In this document: positions 48,330 to 60,356 of the stretch, piece after piece
How the letters are laid out: the number at the start of each line of letters is the position of its first letter
Position numbering within the stretch: the first letter of the stretch is position 1
The notes under the pieces: model-generated
Told to the model about the DNA's origin: nothing
Seen by the model: the letters and a program-made list of their open reading frames with translations, nothing else
Databases searched by the model: none
NCBI GenBank assembly: GCA_036346395.1
Contig: JAYEVG010000033.1
Coordinates: 1 to 64,000, forward strand
Direction: 5' to 3'
Length of the DNA stretch: 64,000 bases
Source: Hsuehochloa calcarea
Lineage: Eukaryota > Streptophyta > Magnoliopsida > Poales > Poaceae
Translations under genes and position numbers: made by a program

Positions 48330-49088
48330 TCAAACCAACCCATAGGGGTAAATTACACCTAAGTCACTTCTCAAGGAGGCAAACCTAGTTGGGTCTAAAG
48401 GCTTGGTGAGGATATCAGCTAACTGGGCCTCGGACTCGACAAAATGTAACACAATATCACCATTCTCTACATGGTCTCTAAGGAAGCGATAGCGAATGTC
48501 TATGTGCTTGGTCCTCGAGTGTTGCACAGGGTTTTTAGCAAAATTAATGGCAGAAGTGTTATCACAGAGAAGAGGAACACTTGCAAAAGATAACCCATAG
48601 TCCTTAAGAGTGGACACAATCCACAAAATTTAACTACAGCAATTAGCAGCCGCTACATAATCAGCTTCTGCAATGGATTGTGCAACAGAAGACTGCTTCT
48701 TAGAAGACCAAGAGACACGAGAAGTGCCTAAGAAATGATAAGTGCCTGATGTACTCTTCCCATCTAACCGACAGCCCACAAAATCAGAATCAGAAAATCC
48801 CCGAATGGACAAAGAAGAAGAACAGGAATACCAAATGCCATACTGGAGGGTAGAGTGAAGGTACCTGAAGATGCGCTTGACGGCTTGGCGATGTGAAGTC
48901 CTCGGAGATGCCTGAAACCTTGCGCAGAGGCAGACCGTGAAGTGGATGTCCGGTCTTGAGGCGGTCAGGTACAGAAGGGAGCCAATCATGCTGCGATACT
49001 TGCGTTGATCCATTGCCTCTCCTTCCTCATCTGGATCCAAAACAGTTGAAGTCGCAATGGGAGTGGTGATCGGCTTGCAGTCACCCAT
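48330..49088 (-). pseudogene. SIRE RNase H
   Basis: Two frames in line on the minus strand. The first has YRSMIGSLLYLTASRPDI, FSDSDFVGC with the first acidic residues, and ISKK-like text SSKKQSSVAQSIAEADYVAA. The second has LLCDNTSAINFAKNPVQHSR, TKHIDIRYRFLRDHV and LADILTKPLD. They are separated by a stop near 48627-48629, where the family has a short continuous link. Confidence 0.82.
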
Positions 49089-49990
49089 CTCGAAGCGCTT
49101 GAGCAGATCCTTTGTGTACTTCGTCTGATGGATGAAGATCTCTTCCTTGCATTGCTTGATTTGAAGCCCAGAAAGTAGTTGAGCTCTCCCGTCATACTCA
49201 TCTCAAATTACCTGGACATAGTCTTAGAAAAACTAAAAACAAGAGCATGAGAAGAACCACCAAAGATAATATCATCTACATAAATCTGAACAAGCAGGAA
49301 GTCATTGCCATGCCTAAGAATGAATAGAGTCTTATCCACCTTACACATCTCAAAATTATTTTTAAGCATGAAGGTCTTAAGTCTATCATACCAGACTCTG
49401 GGGGCTTGCTTAAGACCATACAAGGCTTTGAATAGCTTAAAAACATGATGTGGATACTTGGGATTTTCAAAGCCTGGGGGTTGCCTCACATACACTTCCT
49501 TCTCTATGTAGCCATTCAGAAAAGCACTCTTTGGCATCCATATGATGCAGCCTAAAACCATTAGATGTAGCAAAAGCAAGCAGAATGCGAATGGCTTCTA
49601 ATCTAGCAACATGAGCAAATATTTTATCAAAGTCTAAACCCTCAACTTGGCTAAAACCCTGAGCTACCAATCTAGCCTTGTTTCTAACCACAGAACCATC
49701 CCCACTTTGTTTATTTTTGAACACCCAACGGGTTCATATCACATTATGACCACTAGGAGGTTCTACTAGGTTCCAGACCTTGTTCCTCTCAAAATTCTCT
49801 AACTCCTCATGCATGGCATTGACCCAGCTAGAATAAGATAAAGTATGTGATATATCACAGGGTTCAAAAGATGGAACAAAAGCAGAATGAGAGTAGAGAC
49901 TCGGATCATGATACCTGGAGCGAGTGACTCGCTCATGAAGCTGACCAATCATCTGATCCGGAGGATGACTCTTCTGAATGTGAAGTGGAG
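49089..49990 (-). pseudogene. SIRE reverse transcriptase
   Basis: Pieces in order: WVNAMHEELENFERNKVWNL (49770-49830), NKARLVAQGFSQVEGLDFDK (~49620-49680), LNGYIEKEVYVRQPPGFENP, LFKALYGLKQAPRVWYDRL, and the catalytic QIYVDDIIFG (49255-49290). Frame changes occur near 49530 and 49730, so no continuous product is possible, although the YVDD box is intact. Confidence 0.85.
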
Positions 49991-50910
49991 CTCCCGGAGG
50001 TGATAGCGTTTCTTCGACCTCCGCAGGTACTGCTGAGGATGAAGATGTAACAGGAGCCTCAATTGAAGGTGAAGTAGTCGCAGCTTGTTCTTGTGCTGGA
50101 ATGAGAGCATCAACAGCAGCAAGTGGAAGACAAGTATCAACTTCATCCTCATCTTCCTCCACAAAGATGCTCTCTGTAACCTGTGAATCACCTGAAATAT
50201 CGGATCTAGCTCCAGGGCTAGTCTCATCAAAAGTGATATTGCATGTCTCCTGGACAATGTTAGTTTCAACATTAAAGACCCGAAAACCTCTCAAATGTGC
50301 AGGATAACCCAGAAATAATCCATCAAAAGTTATTGATTCAAATTTATCTAGATTTCCTGTCTTCATAATCCAAAAACTCAAAAATGAGAAACAGAGGGTT
50401 TTCTACCAAACCGAAGCTCATAAGGAGTCTTGCCCAAAGAAGGTCCCAAGAAGACACGATTTGCAATAGGGCAAGCGGTAGCAATAGTTTCAGCCCAAAA
50501 CCCCCTCGGTGTGCTATACTCATCTAGCATCGTCCTAACCATCTCGACTAGATCCTGTTCTTCCTTTCCACCACGCCATTTTGTTGAGGGACGTGTGGAG
50601 AAGAGAACTAATGCTCAACACTACGCTCAGCACAGAAAGAGGCAAACGAGACATTCTTGAACCCAGTGCCATTGTCACTGTGAATCGCTCTCAAGGCACC
50701 AGAAAGTTCAGAAGCCAAACGAAGAACAAGATCATGATAATGACCAAAAGCTTCATCCTTCGAAGCAAGAAAGAACACCCAAGTGTATCTCAAAAAATCA
50801 TCGACTATGACAAGGATATACCATTTGCCACCGACTGACCGAACCCTAGCAAGACCCATAGTATCCATATGAAGCAACTGGCCTGGTCCGTCAGTCATGA
50901 CCATAGTCAC
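49991..50910 (-). pseudogene. SIRE integrase
   Basis: The core is at 50608-50910: HMDTMGLARVRSVGGKWYIL with the first catalytic Asp, YTWVFFLASKDEA, and IHSDNGTGFKN with the second Asp. A frame change near 50600 leads into the C-terminal region, whose end at 50230-50340 reads SITFDGLFLGYPAHLRGFRV and is followed by an acidic linker to RT. Confidence 0.8.
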
Positions 50911-51023
50911 TCATGGGTGCGATGCGGAAACTTGCTTGCCATGCCTACAGGGCGCACATACAACATCCCTGACAGCTTTGAGTTTAGGCAAACCTCTCAT
51001 GATATCAAAGTTGCTAACTCGCG

Positions 51024-51518
51024 TCAGATAATCAAAACTAATGTGCCCAATCGTCGGTGCCAAAGCCAGAAATCAGAAGAAGATGCAGGCAAATATTTGA
51101 GAGTTCCAGCAAGAGATTCAGAGAAATCAGCTCTAAATATTCCACCAACTCTAGAAATCCCAAAAACGAGCTCACCAGCAGAATCAAGCACACGACAAGT
51201 ATTTTTCTTAAATCTAGTATCATAGCCATCATCAAGAAGCAGTGAGACAGAAAGCAGATTGTACCTTAGCTTGTCCACAAGAGTGACGTCCTTCAGGATG
51301 AATTTGTCGTTCACCCTGATCGATCGCGTCCCTTCAATCCACCCTCGTGTATCATCTCCAAAGGTGATGAAGTTATCACCCGTCGCCCGCGTGAAGGAGG
51401 TGAACCATCTTGAATCTCCGGTCATGTGGCGTGAACACCCGGAGTCGACGAACCACGTGTTCTTCCCCCTTCCGCGGCGATCCTGAAAATCAAAGCACAG
51501 AAGAACGACGTGTCTCAA
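51024..51518 (-). pseudogene. SIRE protease and GAG-pre-integrase
   Basis: WFVDSGCSRHMTGD carries the Asp-Ser-Gly protease active site. Downstream WLWHRRLG is the zinc-binding start of the integrase N-terminus, after which the frame is lost (the usual H-L is gone). Confidence 0.8.
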
Positions 51519-52561
51519 TACTGGGGTTAGTTAAACACGACTTGGGAACCCAGTACTGAGACACATATCTGCGAGTAGTATACAAAGGAGAAGTGTTATC
51601 CTTGATTCTATTTGAAGTTCTATCATGAGCAATGGTCACATGGACATGGGATGCATCCTGTCTAGGAACATGATAATGATGAGTATGAGAAACAAATCCT
51701 AGACCAGGTTTATTCTTTTCAAAATGACCATGTCTCATGACGGCTCTAGGTTGATGAGATGAATTACTAACAAACTTTTTCCTATCATTTTTCAACTTAC
51801 GCCAACAGAACTCGACCAAATGCCCATCCTTCTTGCAATAGGTGCAATGGTACTTGGTACCACTGGGAGAAGCACCCTTTGACTTAACAGATGGTTGGGC
51901 AAAACTTGTAGATTTAAAAATTATTTTTGCAGGTTGAGTTTTGAATTCAACTAAGCCATTTTCTAAGACTTGAATGACATTTGGCTCGGAATTGTCTTGG
52001 GCTAAGTTGTATCCTAACCCTTACTTCTTATAAGGAGTTTTAGACTTGTCCATAATCATGTTTAACTGTTTCTTACATTTAGAGAATTTTTCAAATGTGT
52101 TCTTAAGGTAAGCATTTTTTTTTCAAGATTAAGACAAGATTCATAAGTTTTATTTTGAATAGCTCTAGTATGCCTACTCTTATGGAAAGCTACTTCAAGT
52201 TTAAGATCTTCACATGAAGCACAAGTAGCAGAATCAATCTATCCTTAAGCTTAGCATACTTAGCTCTAACTGCATCTACTATATGTTGTATTTCTTGTTC
52301 TCGTTCAATGCAAAAAGTGCAAAGGCTAGAATCAACATTACTAGAAGCAACCAAATTGCTAGATTCTAAGCATTTTTCACAAGGAGCAGATTTAACTTTA
52401 ATTAACTCAGTTATAACATTTTCAAGTTGGTGCAAAGCAACATCATGAGCAGTTTATAGTTTAGCAATTTCAGAATGTAACGCATGGCAGGATGAACATT
52501 CATCGTCGTCAAGACTCTTAGCATTCACAAGTTCTAATTTCAGATTATCAATTTGTGACTC
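51519..52561 (-). pseudogene. SIRE gag-pol linker with zinc-knuckle text
   Basis: Broken coding segments between gag and protease: a Lys/Glu/Cys-rich coiled-coil-like part (52190-52435) and a second part with HLVEFCWRKLKND-type text at 51770-51840. Several stops are present. Confidence 0.5.
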
Positions 52562-53800
52562 TTAATTCTTGTTCCTAGCCATGGTAAACTCTAAAGCTTC
52601 ATCCTGACTAATCAGTTGCTCAAACATGGTATCACATCTAACAAATAGAACATCATAGGATGGAGGTACCTCATTGATGTCATCGACGTCGACGGAGTTG
52701 GCCATGAAGCACATGCCGGTGAAGTCCTTGGCCTTCCCATTCTTCTTGTCTTGAGGGATCTCCTCCTCCTTGTCCTCTTCGCTCCCGGAGTCCACATTGC
52801 TCATGGATTGCTCTCCAAAAGCAGTAAGAACCCGGTGAGCTGTCTTCATGAACTTGGCAGCATCATACTCGGGCTTGTTCCCATGAGGTTTCTTCCAAGC
52901 AGTATTCTCCTCCTTGTGGTCGCCCTTTCCTTTCAACTTGGGGCAGTTTGCCCGGATATGATAGAGCTCTCCGCACTCATAGCAAGTCACAGGGCCGCCT
53001 CTCTTTTTATTTCTCACATTGTTGTAGGCCCGTGTGAATTTATTGGCTAGAAGGGCTAACTCAGCCTTAGGGATACTCTCAAGTTCCTCTTCATAGATTG
53101 CAGATAAACAAGCAAGAGAAAAACCAGAAGAAGATTCAAAAGAGCCATCAGAAGCTCTCTTGAGAGGATCTGCTACCAATGCCATATTCTCCTTCTTGGG
53201 ATGGTCAACTCTTTTAATTTCATGGGTCTTGAGTTTGCTATAAAGCAACTCCAAAGTGAGACTCGAAAGGTTGACGTTCTCCTCAATGGCGGTAGCCTTC
53301 ATCTCCCACTCCTTGGTGTTGATTGCAGTCAAGAGGTGGGTGGCATTATCAGATTGAGAGTATTCAATATCAACCGCTCTCAGCTGGTTGAGCACCTTGT
53401 TGAAGCGAGTAAAGACGTCATCGATACTCTCTACAGGACGCATCTCGAACTTGTTATACTCTCGCTTAAACATCGTCTGACACACTTGCTAGATCTGGGA
53501 CGAACCCTCATGGTAGGTTTCGTGGATGTTCCAAATTTCGTGCGCGGTCTGAAGATGACAGATTCTATCGTACTCCTGTCTACCAAGTTCGGCATATAGG
53601 AGGTTCTTTGCCTTATGGTTGTAAGCCAAGAGGGCTACTGAAGCCGGCGTAGCAACCTCGGGCAAAACGAGCAGAGCTCGAACAACCCCCCATATGGCTT
53701 GTTCTTCGCTCTGAAGGTAGACACGCATGCGATTCTTACAATAGGCATAGTCGAGCCCATCAAAGACATGCGGCTTCGTGGAGAGCTTCTCTATCGCCAA
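52562..53800 (-). pseudogene. SIRE gag with one internal stop
   Basis: Minus-strand frame from ATG at 53800: FDGLDYAYCKNRMRVYLQSE, LYAELGRQEYDRICHLQTAH (the UBN2-type gag domain). It continues after a TAG at 53489-53491 in the same frame as FEMRPVESIDDVFTRFN, then CYECGELYHIRANC (CCHC knuckle near 52975) and an acidic tail. Only this one nonsense change breaks 413 codons. Confidence 0.85.
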
Positions 53801-53834
53801 GTTCAGTGACCAGTTAAGATCAAGATTGAACTAA

Positions 53835-53850
53835 CCGGGTTCTGATACCA
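53835..53850 (-). other. Primer-binding site of SIRE element A
   Basis: Minus strand TGGTATCAGAACCCGG, two bases inside the 5' LTR; matches the initiator tRNA-Met 3' end pattern. Confidence 0.85.
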
Positions 53851-53852
53851 CT

Positions 53853-55853
53853 TGTTGGACCGAAACGGCGACTAGAGGGGGGGGGATGAATAGGAGCATG
53901 ATCTCTTTTTCACAAAGATCGAATTCAACACGATTTTCACCTCGATAGCTATGACAGCTATGAAGATCAATATCCAAGCACAGCAGAAGTCTTGTATTGA
54001 ATCCAATCTAAACCCCGGAGTAAAACAACCAAAATAAACCAAAACCCGATTTTCAAGTAATGGGCGGTCTGACCTCCATGTTAATGGTGGTCGGATCGGT
54101 CACCATGGGTGGTCTGACCTCCACCCTGATGAACAGTGAAATCAGCCCGAAAAACAAAGTTGCAATTAGATGTAACTTTTGATCTACAACTCCAAACTCG
54201 ATGAAACTTGGAACACACCTTCTCTAGCATATCAGGAACCTATTCCAATCAAAGATCGTGAAGATGCTTGGTAAAGTTCTGACCTTTTCCCGTTTGAGTG
54301 AAGGATGGTTCAAAACCGAGTCAAAACGAAAACTAGATCAAAAACCTTGCTTGTGGATTACAGATGATCAAGATGATCCTAGATGACTTCCCACATGTCA
54401 CAGCAACCAAGATTAGGGGCAGAAACCGAAGGAAACCTTGAGAGTCAAAGACGGCCCCAAAATCACAAAATAGAGAGCAAGAACACAAAGAGACTCTTCT
54501 AAAAAAAAACTTGCATAGATTGATTTGTGATTGTTGCTGGTTTACAGCCACTCCAACATGGAGGATAAAACTCAATACATGAGCACACAATCAATCTCCT
54601 CTTTAAGAATCCTAACTTCTCCACTCCCTAATCTCCAAAACAAAACTAGAGTTTCAAAATAAGAAATAAAATAGAGGTGCATAGCACCCTCCCATATTTA
54701 TAGTGGAGGGTAACCTTCTAGAAGAGTTTCTTATTGGGCACCCGTTAAGCCCACACACAAACGGGTTTAACTCACGCACGTATTTTAAAGCGTCATCTTC
54801 ATCTTCTCTTGAACTAAACTGCTTCTCCTTGCGTCATCTTGCGCCGCGGTTTAGCCAAAAGCAATCAAGGTGGTATTTTAGTGATATTACCAAAATACCC
54901 CTTCTCGATCCATCTCCAAAGACCGAGTCCAATCTTCATGAAGTAGTTCCATGCTTCGCCACGTGTAGGTTGATAAACGGCTCTCCTCATGTCTGCAAGT
55001 CTCTCCCATCCGGCTCCCACCGAAACCACCATGGCACTTGCACCGACCTCCGCACCGCTTGATGCACCCCGTCACACCAAACTTCCCGTTCGGTCATCCT
55101 TGTCCATTTTGCGCCATGCTCGAATCCATAGAGTTCACCTGGTATCCTCGATCGTTCTGAGCCTCAGCTCTCAAGCCTAGTCCCGATCATCCTCGCTGTT
55201 AACCGTCGTTGATCTCCAAGCAATCTGCACAACAAAAGACCAAGAAATCGATTTCGGGAACAAGTTCTTCACAATTTGAACTACGTTAGTCAAAACATGT
55301 ATCATGCAACACATATGCACTGAAACTCATGAACTTGACTCAACAAACAAACATCGCCGCTACGAGGGCTGACGTACAAGTGAAAACCGGTCATACCGCC
55401 ATTCAATGGCCGGTCAGACCGCCGGCCTGGCCGGTCAGACCGCCCAGAAGGGACTTTGCCAAAATTTCACAATTTGAAATCCGAAACCTCTATGGAAATT
55501 TCAAACGAATAGATCTTTTGACTGGAAGCTCCAAAAATTATGAGACCAAGTGTATGAGAATCCCCTCTTTTGCCTACACCCTCTATTTTTGGCCCAGCAC
55601 AAAACTCCACCATTTACAATGGCATGTCCGACCGCCCCTATGGCCGGTCGGACCGCCCTGGACCGGTCTGACCGCCAGGGGTGTCCGGTCAGACCGCCAC
55701 TAGCTGGTTTGACCGCCGCCCTGGCCGGTCAGACCGCCTGTGACCTGACATCACTGTATTTTTGCCGAAAACACGTGATTCGACAAACCTTTAAAACCAT
55801 TGCCAATTATGACATCATCCTAAGATCATAAGCATATCTCCATGATATCCACA
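53853..55853 (-). repeat. SIRE element A, 5' LTR
   Basis: Collinear with 44646-46621. Contains nine copies of a CCGGTCAGACCGCC-like word between 55385 and 55740 and two in the opposite sense near 54063 and 54109. A G-run is present at 53877-53887. Confidence 0.88.
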
Positions 55854-56660
55854 ATCTCATTCTCAATAAATTTCTTTAAGATTGCTAAGATGAGCATGTG
55901 AATGTATTTTTAGCATCCATTTGCATGTATGAGTTTGAAATACCCTTATGGGCCAATATATGTTAATAATTTTAGCTCAATCGGCAAAACTCACTTAAGT
56001 GCTAGAAAGTGACCACTTAGGTTAAAATAGTATTTTGGGATGAGTTTTGAAATAAAATAACTTTTTTTTATTGGCCTTTTGAAAATCTTTTAAATACCAA
56101 ATTGGTTTAGCAAAGCCAACTCTAGGATTTTCTTTTTTGGGATGGTTTTTAAATTTCTTTTAGAATAGATTTTACACAAAAATCTAGTTCATGTTAAAAA
56201 CAAGATATTACAGTTTTGGATTTTGACTAGAAACTTTTTTTCACTTAAAATAAGTTTTTCTTGAGCTAAACCTTTGAAAAACCTTTGAATAGCATTTGTA
56301 TACATTTCACAACTAGTTTTTCAAAAGATTAATAATATTTGTGAAATTTTTGACTTTTGGCTAAAAGGCTCAATTTTGAAAAATATTAGTAACACTTAAT
56401 TTATTTGGGCACACTTATGGATGTGATGTACATGTATATAACTCAGCACTCCCCATTCGAGAGCAAGAACACCCTTTCTAAAATATTTTCTTGGAATGCA
56501 ATCTACACAAGGTAAAAGGACCAGATACTTCAATGTAAATACTTGTTACCGAGATGACATTTGTTTTTGATATGAAATGATCATCCTCAAGCTTGGCTCA
56601 AAATTTTCCCATGGTGGAATCTACCTCTTCATGAGTGAGCCAAATATCAATACCTCTTCA
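55854..56660. other. AT-rich remnant between gag B and LTR A
   Basis: No pol motif was found here. The text next to LTR A (minus strand GAATGAGAT before TGTGG) resembles a worn polypurine tract. Confidence 0.35.
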
Positions 56661-56679
56661 AGTACCTATTTATCATTTA

Positions 56680-58047
56680 GGCACTTTGTGGTACCCAAAC
56701 TCGGTTGTGTTCTTGAATGTTAGTCATAATAAATTTAGGCACCCAAATGGCTCTAGCAATAATTTTTGATGAACTAACAATCTTAGCGATTACTCTACTA
56801 TTTTTATCTTTCCTAAGCAAATAATGATCATTATAAAGAATAAGCTCAGGAGTGTTACTTTTGGGATATTGTTTACCAATGTGTCCTTTTTCTTAGCAAT
56901 TGTAGAAGTTGGGCATTTATTTCCCCTTCTTGTTTTCTTATCTTACTCATTGCCGGTTTACCTCTTCTTTGATGACATTTGCTTGTCATTCATCTTGTTT
57001 GGGCATACCGAGGCAATGTGACCCTTATTGTTGCAACCAAGTCACTTGATATTCTTCGTGTGTTTTACATTGTGTCTTGTCTTGCTATTCTACTTCATAG
57101 AGACAAAGCCAATCCCTCCTTTTTCATTTAAGCTTCGTTGCTTGCTCAATATATAATCAAGAGAGACCTACCTTTTGTAGCACTTTTCCAAGTTATTTGT
57201 CAATTTCTTGACTTAGGCCTTAAGCTCTTTATTTTCCTCTACATGGTTAGTATCACAAGACATACATGAAATAAAAGTGCCTATTCTTGAGCAACAAGGC
57301 ATATCAAGCAAATCACCACAAGAGGTGGATATGCTAACCTTAGATGAAATGCGAGAGTTAGAAGCTACACATGATAAATTATCTAATAAATCACATATTA
57401 TGCTTATATCCACCTTAGAGCTAGTGACTTCCTTGAGAAGGAGAGATTAATATTCTTCTTTTAGCATATCAAAATTCTTTTGAAGAGAGATATGCTCTTT
57501 CTTTAAAACCTTGAATCACACCTTCTTTTTTTCCAAGATATTCATTAAGCTCTTCTAACATATTCATCAACTCATTATATGTAGACTCATCATTATTTAC
57601 ATCTTTGTTACCTTTTGCCATGAAGCAATGGGGTGATGTGGATGGGATTGAGGATTCCTCATTGTCGAAGCTAGAAGTTGAGCATTCTTCTCCTGAAGTC
57701 CATTCTTTTATGCAATCATCACTGGTGGAGGTGGACATTTTATAATGATCTTGAAGATGTGTCCACACCTAATGAGCGTTCTTGAGATTGCATATGACAT
57801 CAAACACCTTTACACTCAAAGTACTAAATAAAACGTTAATTGCTTGAACGTCGAGATGTAAGCATTTCTCTTTCTCATTTGTTGGAGCAAGAGGATCCAA
57901 TAGAGGAGAAAAGCCCATATCTACAATCTACCATATTTTAGGGCTCATGACCTTAAAGTAGCATATCATGTGTATTTTCCAATAAGCATAATTTATGCTA
58001 TCGAATAGAGGCACTTCACCTAGGTGCACTATATCACTAATGGTCAT
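56680..58047 (-). pseudogene. SIRE-type gag of element B, several stops
   Basis: The N-terminus reads FDSINYAYWKIHMICYFKVM, with a TAG where a Trp is usual, then EKCLHLDVQAINVLFSTLS, a second TAG, and WTHLQDHYKM. The middle has CFMAKGNKDVNNDE. A knuckle GCNNKGHIASVCP (near 57020-57060) has lost its first Cys to TGA. The end has KIIARAIWVPKFI and RVWVPQSA, typical SIRE gag C-terminal text. Confidence 0.75.
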
Positions 58048-58105
58048 CCTTTACTCTCTAGATGGTTAAGTCTAATAAAATAAGAGACTAAGCTCTTATA
58101 CCACT

Positions 58106-59959
58106 TGTAAGATCGAGCAGGCAGACTAGAGGGGGGGGGGGGGTGAATAGGCGATTATAATTTTTCTTTGGCTAAAACTGAGTTTATAGTGCAGAAGAGT
58201 AAGTCAAATCGGTTTTGCACAGTTAAAGCCCAAAATAAGTAGTCTCACTAAGTGCACCAACAATCTAAAAGTGCACCAACAACCTAACTCTATGTTAATG
58301 ATAGCAAACATAAAAAGACATGTAAACAATTTAATTCTAGGAATGTAAATTGCGCAAAGTAAATCACTAGAGAGCAAACCACAATGATACAAGGACGTTT
58401 TAGCGTGGTGTTCGGAGACTTGCTGGTCTCCCCCTAATTCACGTTTAGGTAATCCCAAACGAATTAGACTAGCTCCACGAATTAAGCCAAACACCTCAAT
58501 TCCACTAGTGGTAGCTCTTTCCCGCTTCGGGTTGGTAAGCTCCAACCTTCATAACATGTCCGGACTTCTTACAAACTTCTTGAGAAGATCACCGGATCAC
58601 GACATCTCTAAGCCGTATAGGTGTCGGCAAACACCAAGAGTAATAAGGCAAGTCTCTTGCTTGACTCTCACCACGTGCAACGAATGCACAAGGTCAAGTG
58701 GATACGAAATCCAACTCTAGATGCAACACATGCAACTAGAGACCTCTCTCCTTGCTCACAAGGTGCAACACATGCACAATTAAGAGGAGAAACTCACACA
58801 AGTTCAAGAGAGTGAAATGGGATGCCAAAGATTGTCTCACAACCGGCTAAAGGGATATTTATAGCCCCACCACAAAACTAGCCATTGAGAGCAGAAATCC
58901 CAAAAAATCAGTATTTGCGGTACTACCGTTGTACAAACCCGGTACTACTAATTTTACTACTCAACGGTCGAAAAGGGTACATTAAATGCTCAAAAACTAG
59001 CCGCTGAAAGTTTGGTGCGGTATTACCACTCTCACAGAGGCCGATACTACCGTGTCCCAAATTCAGTATAGACGACACTTGGTAAGAAAATCATAACTTT
59101 TGACTCTCATGTCGGTATTGAGTGATCTTGGACTCTACGGAAAGATTATTTAGAGTGCTACACAACCCATCTATTTGCATGATCTCAAACACATTAGATC
59201 AATACAGAAAGCATAAGAACTTTCAAAGAGTCACTACCATAGTCTAAGTCAAAGGAAATATCAACAAGCAATCTTAGACCATGCCAAAGGAAGATGCATG
59301 AGTCCCAATAATTTGCAAACTTAGATCATGCCACAAGGAGTAGGTACATGAACTTCAACCATTTGTAAAACACATTTACACATTATAGTCATATGCTACA
59401 AGGATTAAATGCATGAGCCCTGACTATTTGTAAAACACGTTCATAAATAATAGCATTATGCCACAGAGAGTTAGAGCAAGCGAGATTGAGCTATCAACAC
59501 ATGATGAGACTCAAGCTACTAGACAAGACTCCTCTTAATAGTACGACAACCTATACTAGCAATCCGGTCTTCCAACCAAACACCAAGACTGGTAAAATAC
59601 TAGGAATATATCCTTAGTCCTAACTAGTCATACCTTTGCCTTGAGCATCCTCTTGAAGTTTAATGACACACATCTTCACTTCATGTCCGGGTCATTGTCT
59701 TGATATGCATCAACCCATGATTCATCCTTTACGTGCCCTCTATCAATACATGATGGGTCTTCTCTTTGACTTGATGATCAACTCATGATCATTTCCTTTT
59801 CGAGACCTTGATATGCATCAACACATGATGCATCCTCTTCTTAAACCTTGACTTTATAGTATTCAAATCATGATATCATCCAAAGTCTCTATCATCATAG
59901 AACATAACCTATTCATTCAACTCATTAAAAATGTTAGTCTCACAATGTGATTATCATCA
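58106..59959 (-). repeat. LTR of SIRE-type element B
   Basis: Lower end TGTAAGATCG on the plus strand, next to the PBS-like word, with the G-run TAGAGGGGG typical of SIRE LTR ends. Proposed upper end TGATGATAATCACATTGTG on the minus strand. Near-palindromes CGGTACTACCG or CGGTATTACC occur at 58917-59060. Confidence 0.55.
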
Positions 59960-60264
59960 GTTACCAAGATATACCTACATAAATGCTTCTTAACAAGCTG
60001 TTACAGAAAGGTGCGGTACTACCGCCAACTATAAATGGGTACTACCGCACAGCGGTAATACCGCTCGGCTAGATCGGTATTACCGATATCTAGAGGATCG
60101 AAAAACTTGAGAAAAATACACTCTCTGAAAATTACGTACTGCCAAATAAAACTCAGTACTACCGCACTCCGGTAGTACCGCTCAAGAAATACAGTCATAC
60201 TGATTTCAGGCCCGCCTACGCCGCCTCCGACCGAACAAGCGCCCGCCTACACCGCCTTCCTCCT

Positions 60265-60295
<31 letters not shown>

Positions 60296-60356
60296 GATGA
60301 GCACGGAAGGCCCACGCTGCCTATCTCCTCCGATGATTGAATTGCTTGATGTCTAA
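59960..60356. repeat. LTR-like debris and CCGACC repeat
   Basis: Bases 60012-60190 contain several GCGGTACTACCGC-like words, like those in LTR B, so this is probably part of another copy. Bases 60267-60296 hold about five CCGACC units. Confidence 0.5.

Larger units (their letters stand above)
44646..55853 (-). mobile_element. SIRE/Maximus-type Copia element, nearly full length
   Basis: Two LTRs of about 2 kb (44646-46621 and 53853-55853) flank, on the minus strand, a PBS (53835-53850), gag (53800-52562), protease, integrase, RT, RNase H (to 48330), a ~1.7-kb spacer and a polypurine tract (46622-46636). The order and the long non-coding 3' spacer fit SIRE. Stops in gag and frame changes in pol make it non-autonomous. 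The outer flanks (TAATG at 44641-44645, ATCTC at 55854-55858) do not match, so the target duplication is missing. Confidence 0.88.
55854..59959 (-). mobile_element. SIRE-type element B, reduced to LTR and gag
   Basis: On the minus strand: LTR (58106-59959), PBS-like GGTATAAGAGCT (58091-58103), gag from ATG 58047 to about 56680, then ~800 bases without pol, then directly LTR A of the other element. Gag has several stops. LTR B is unlike LTR A in sequence, so this is a different family. Confidence 0.68.

Noticed and set aside
54060..55745. Repeated CCGGTCAGACCGCC words as a CRISPR or integron-like array
   Set aside because: Spacing is irregular and the words sit inside an LTR present in two collinear copies.
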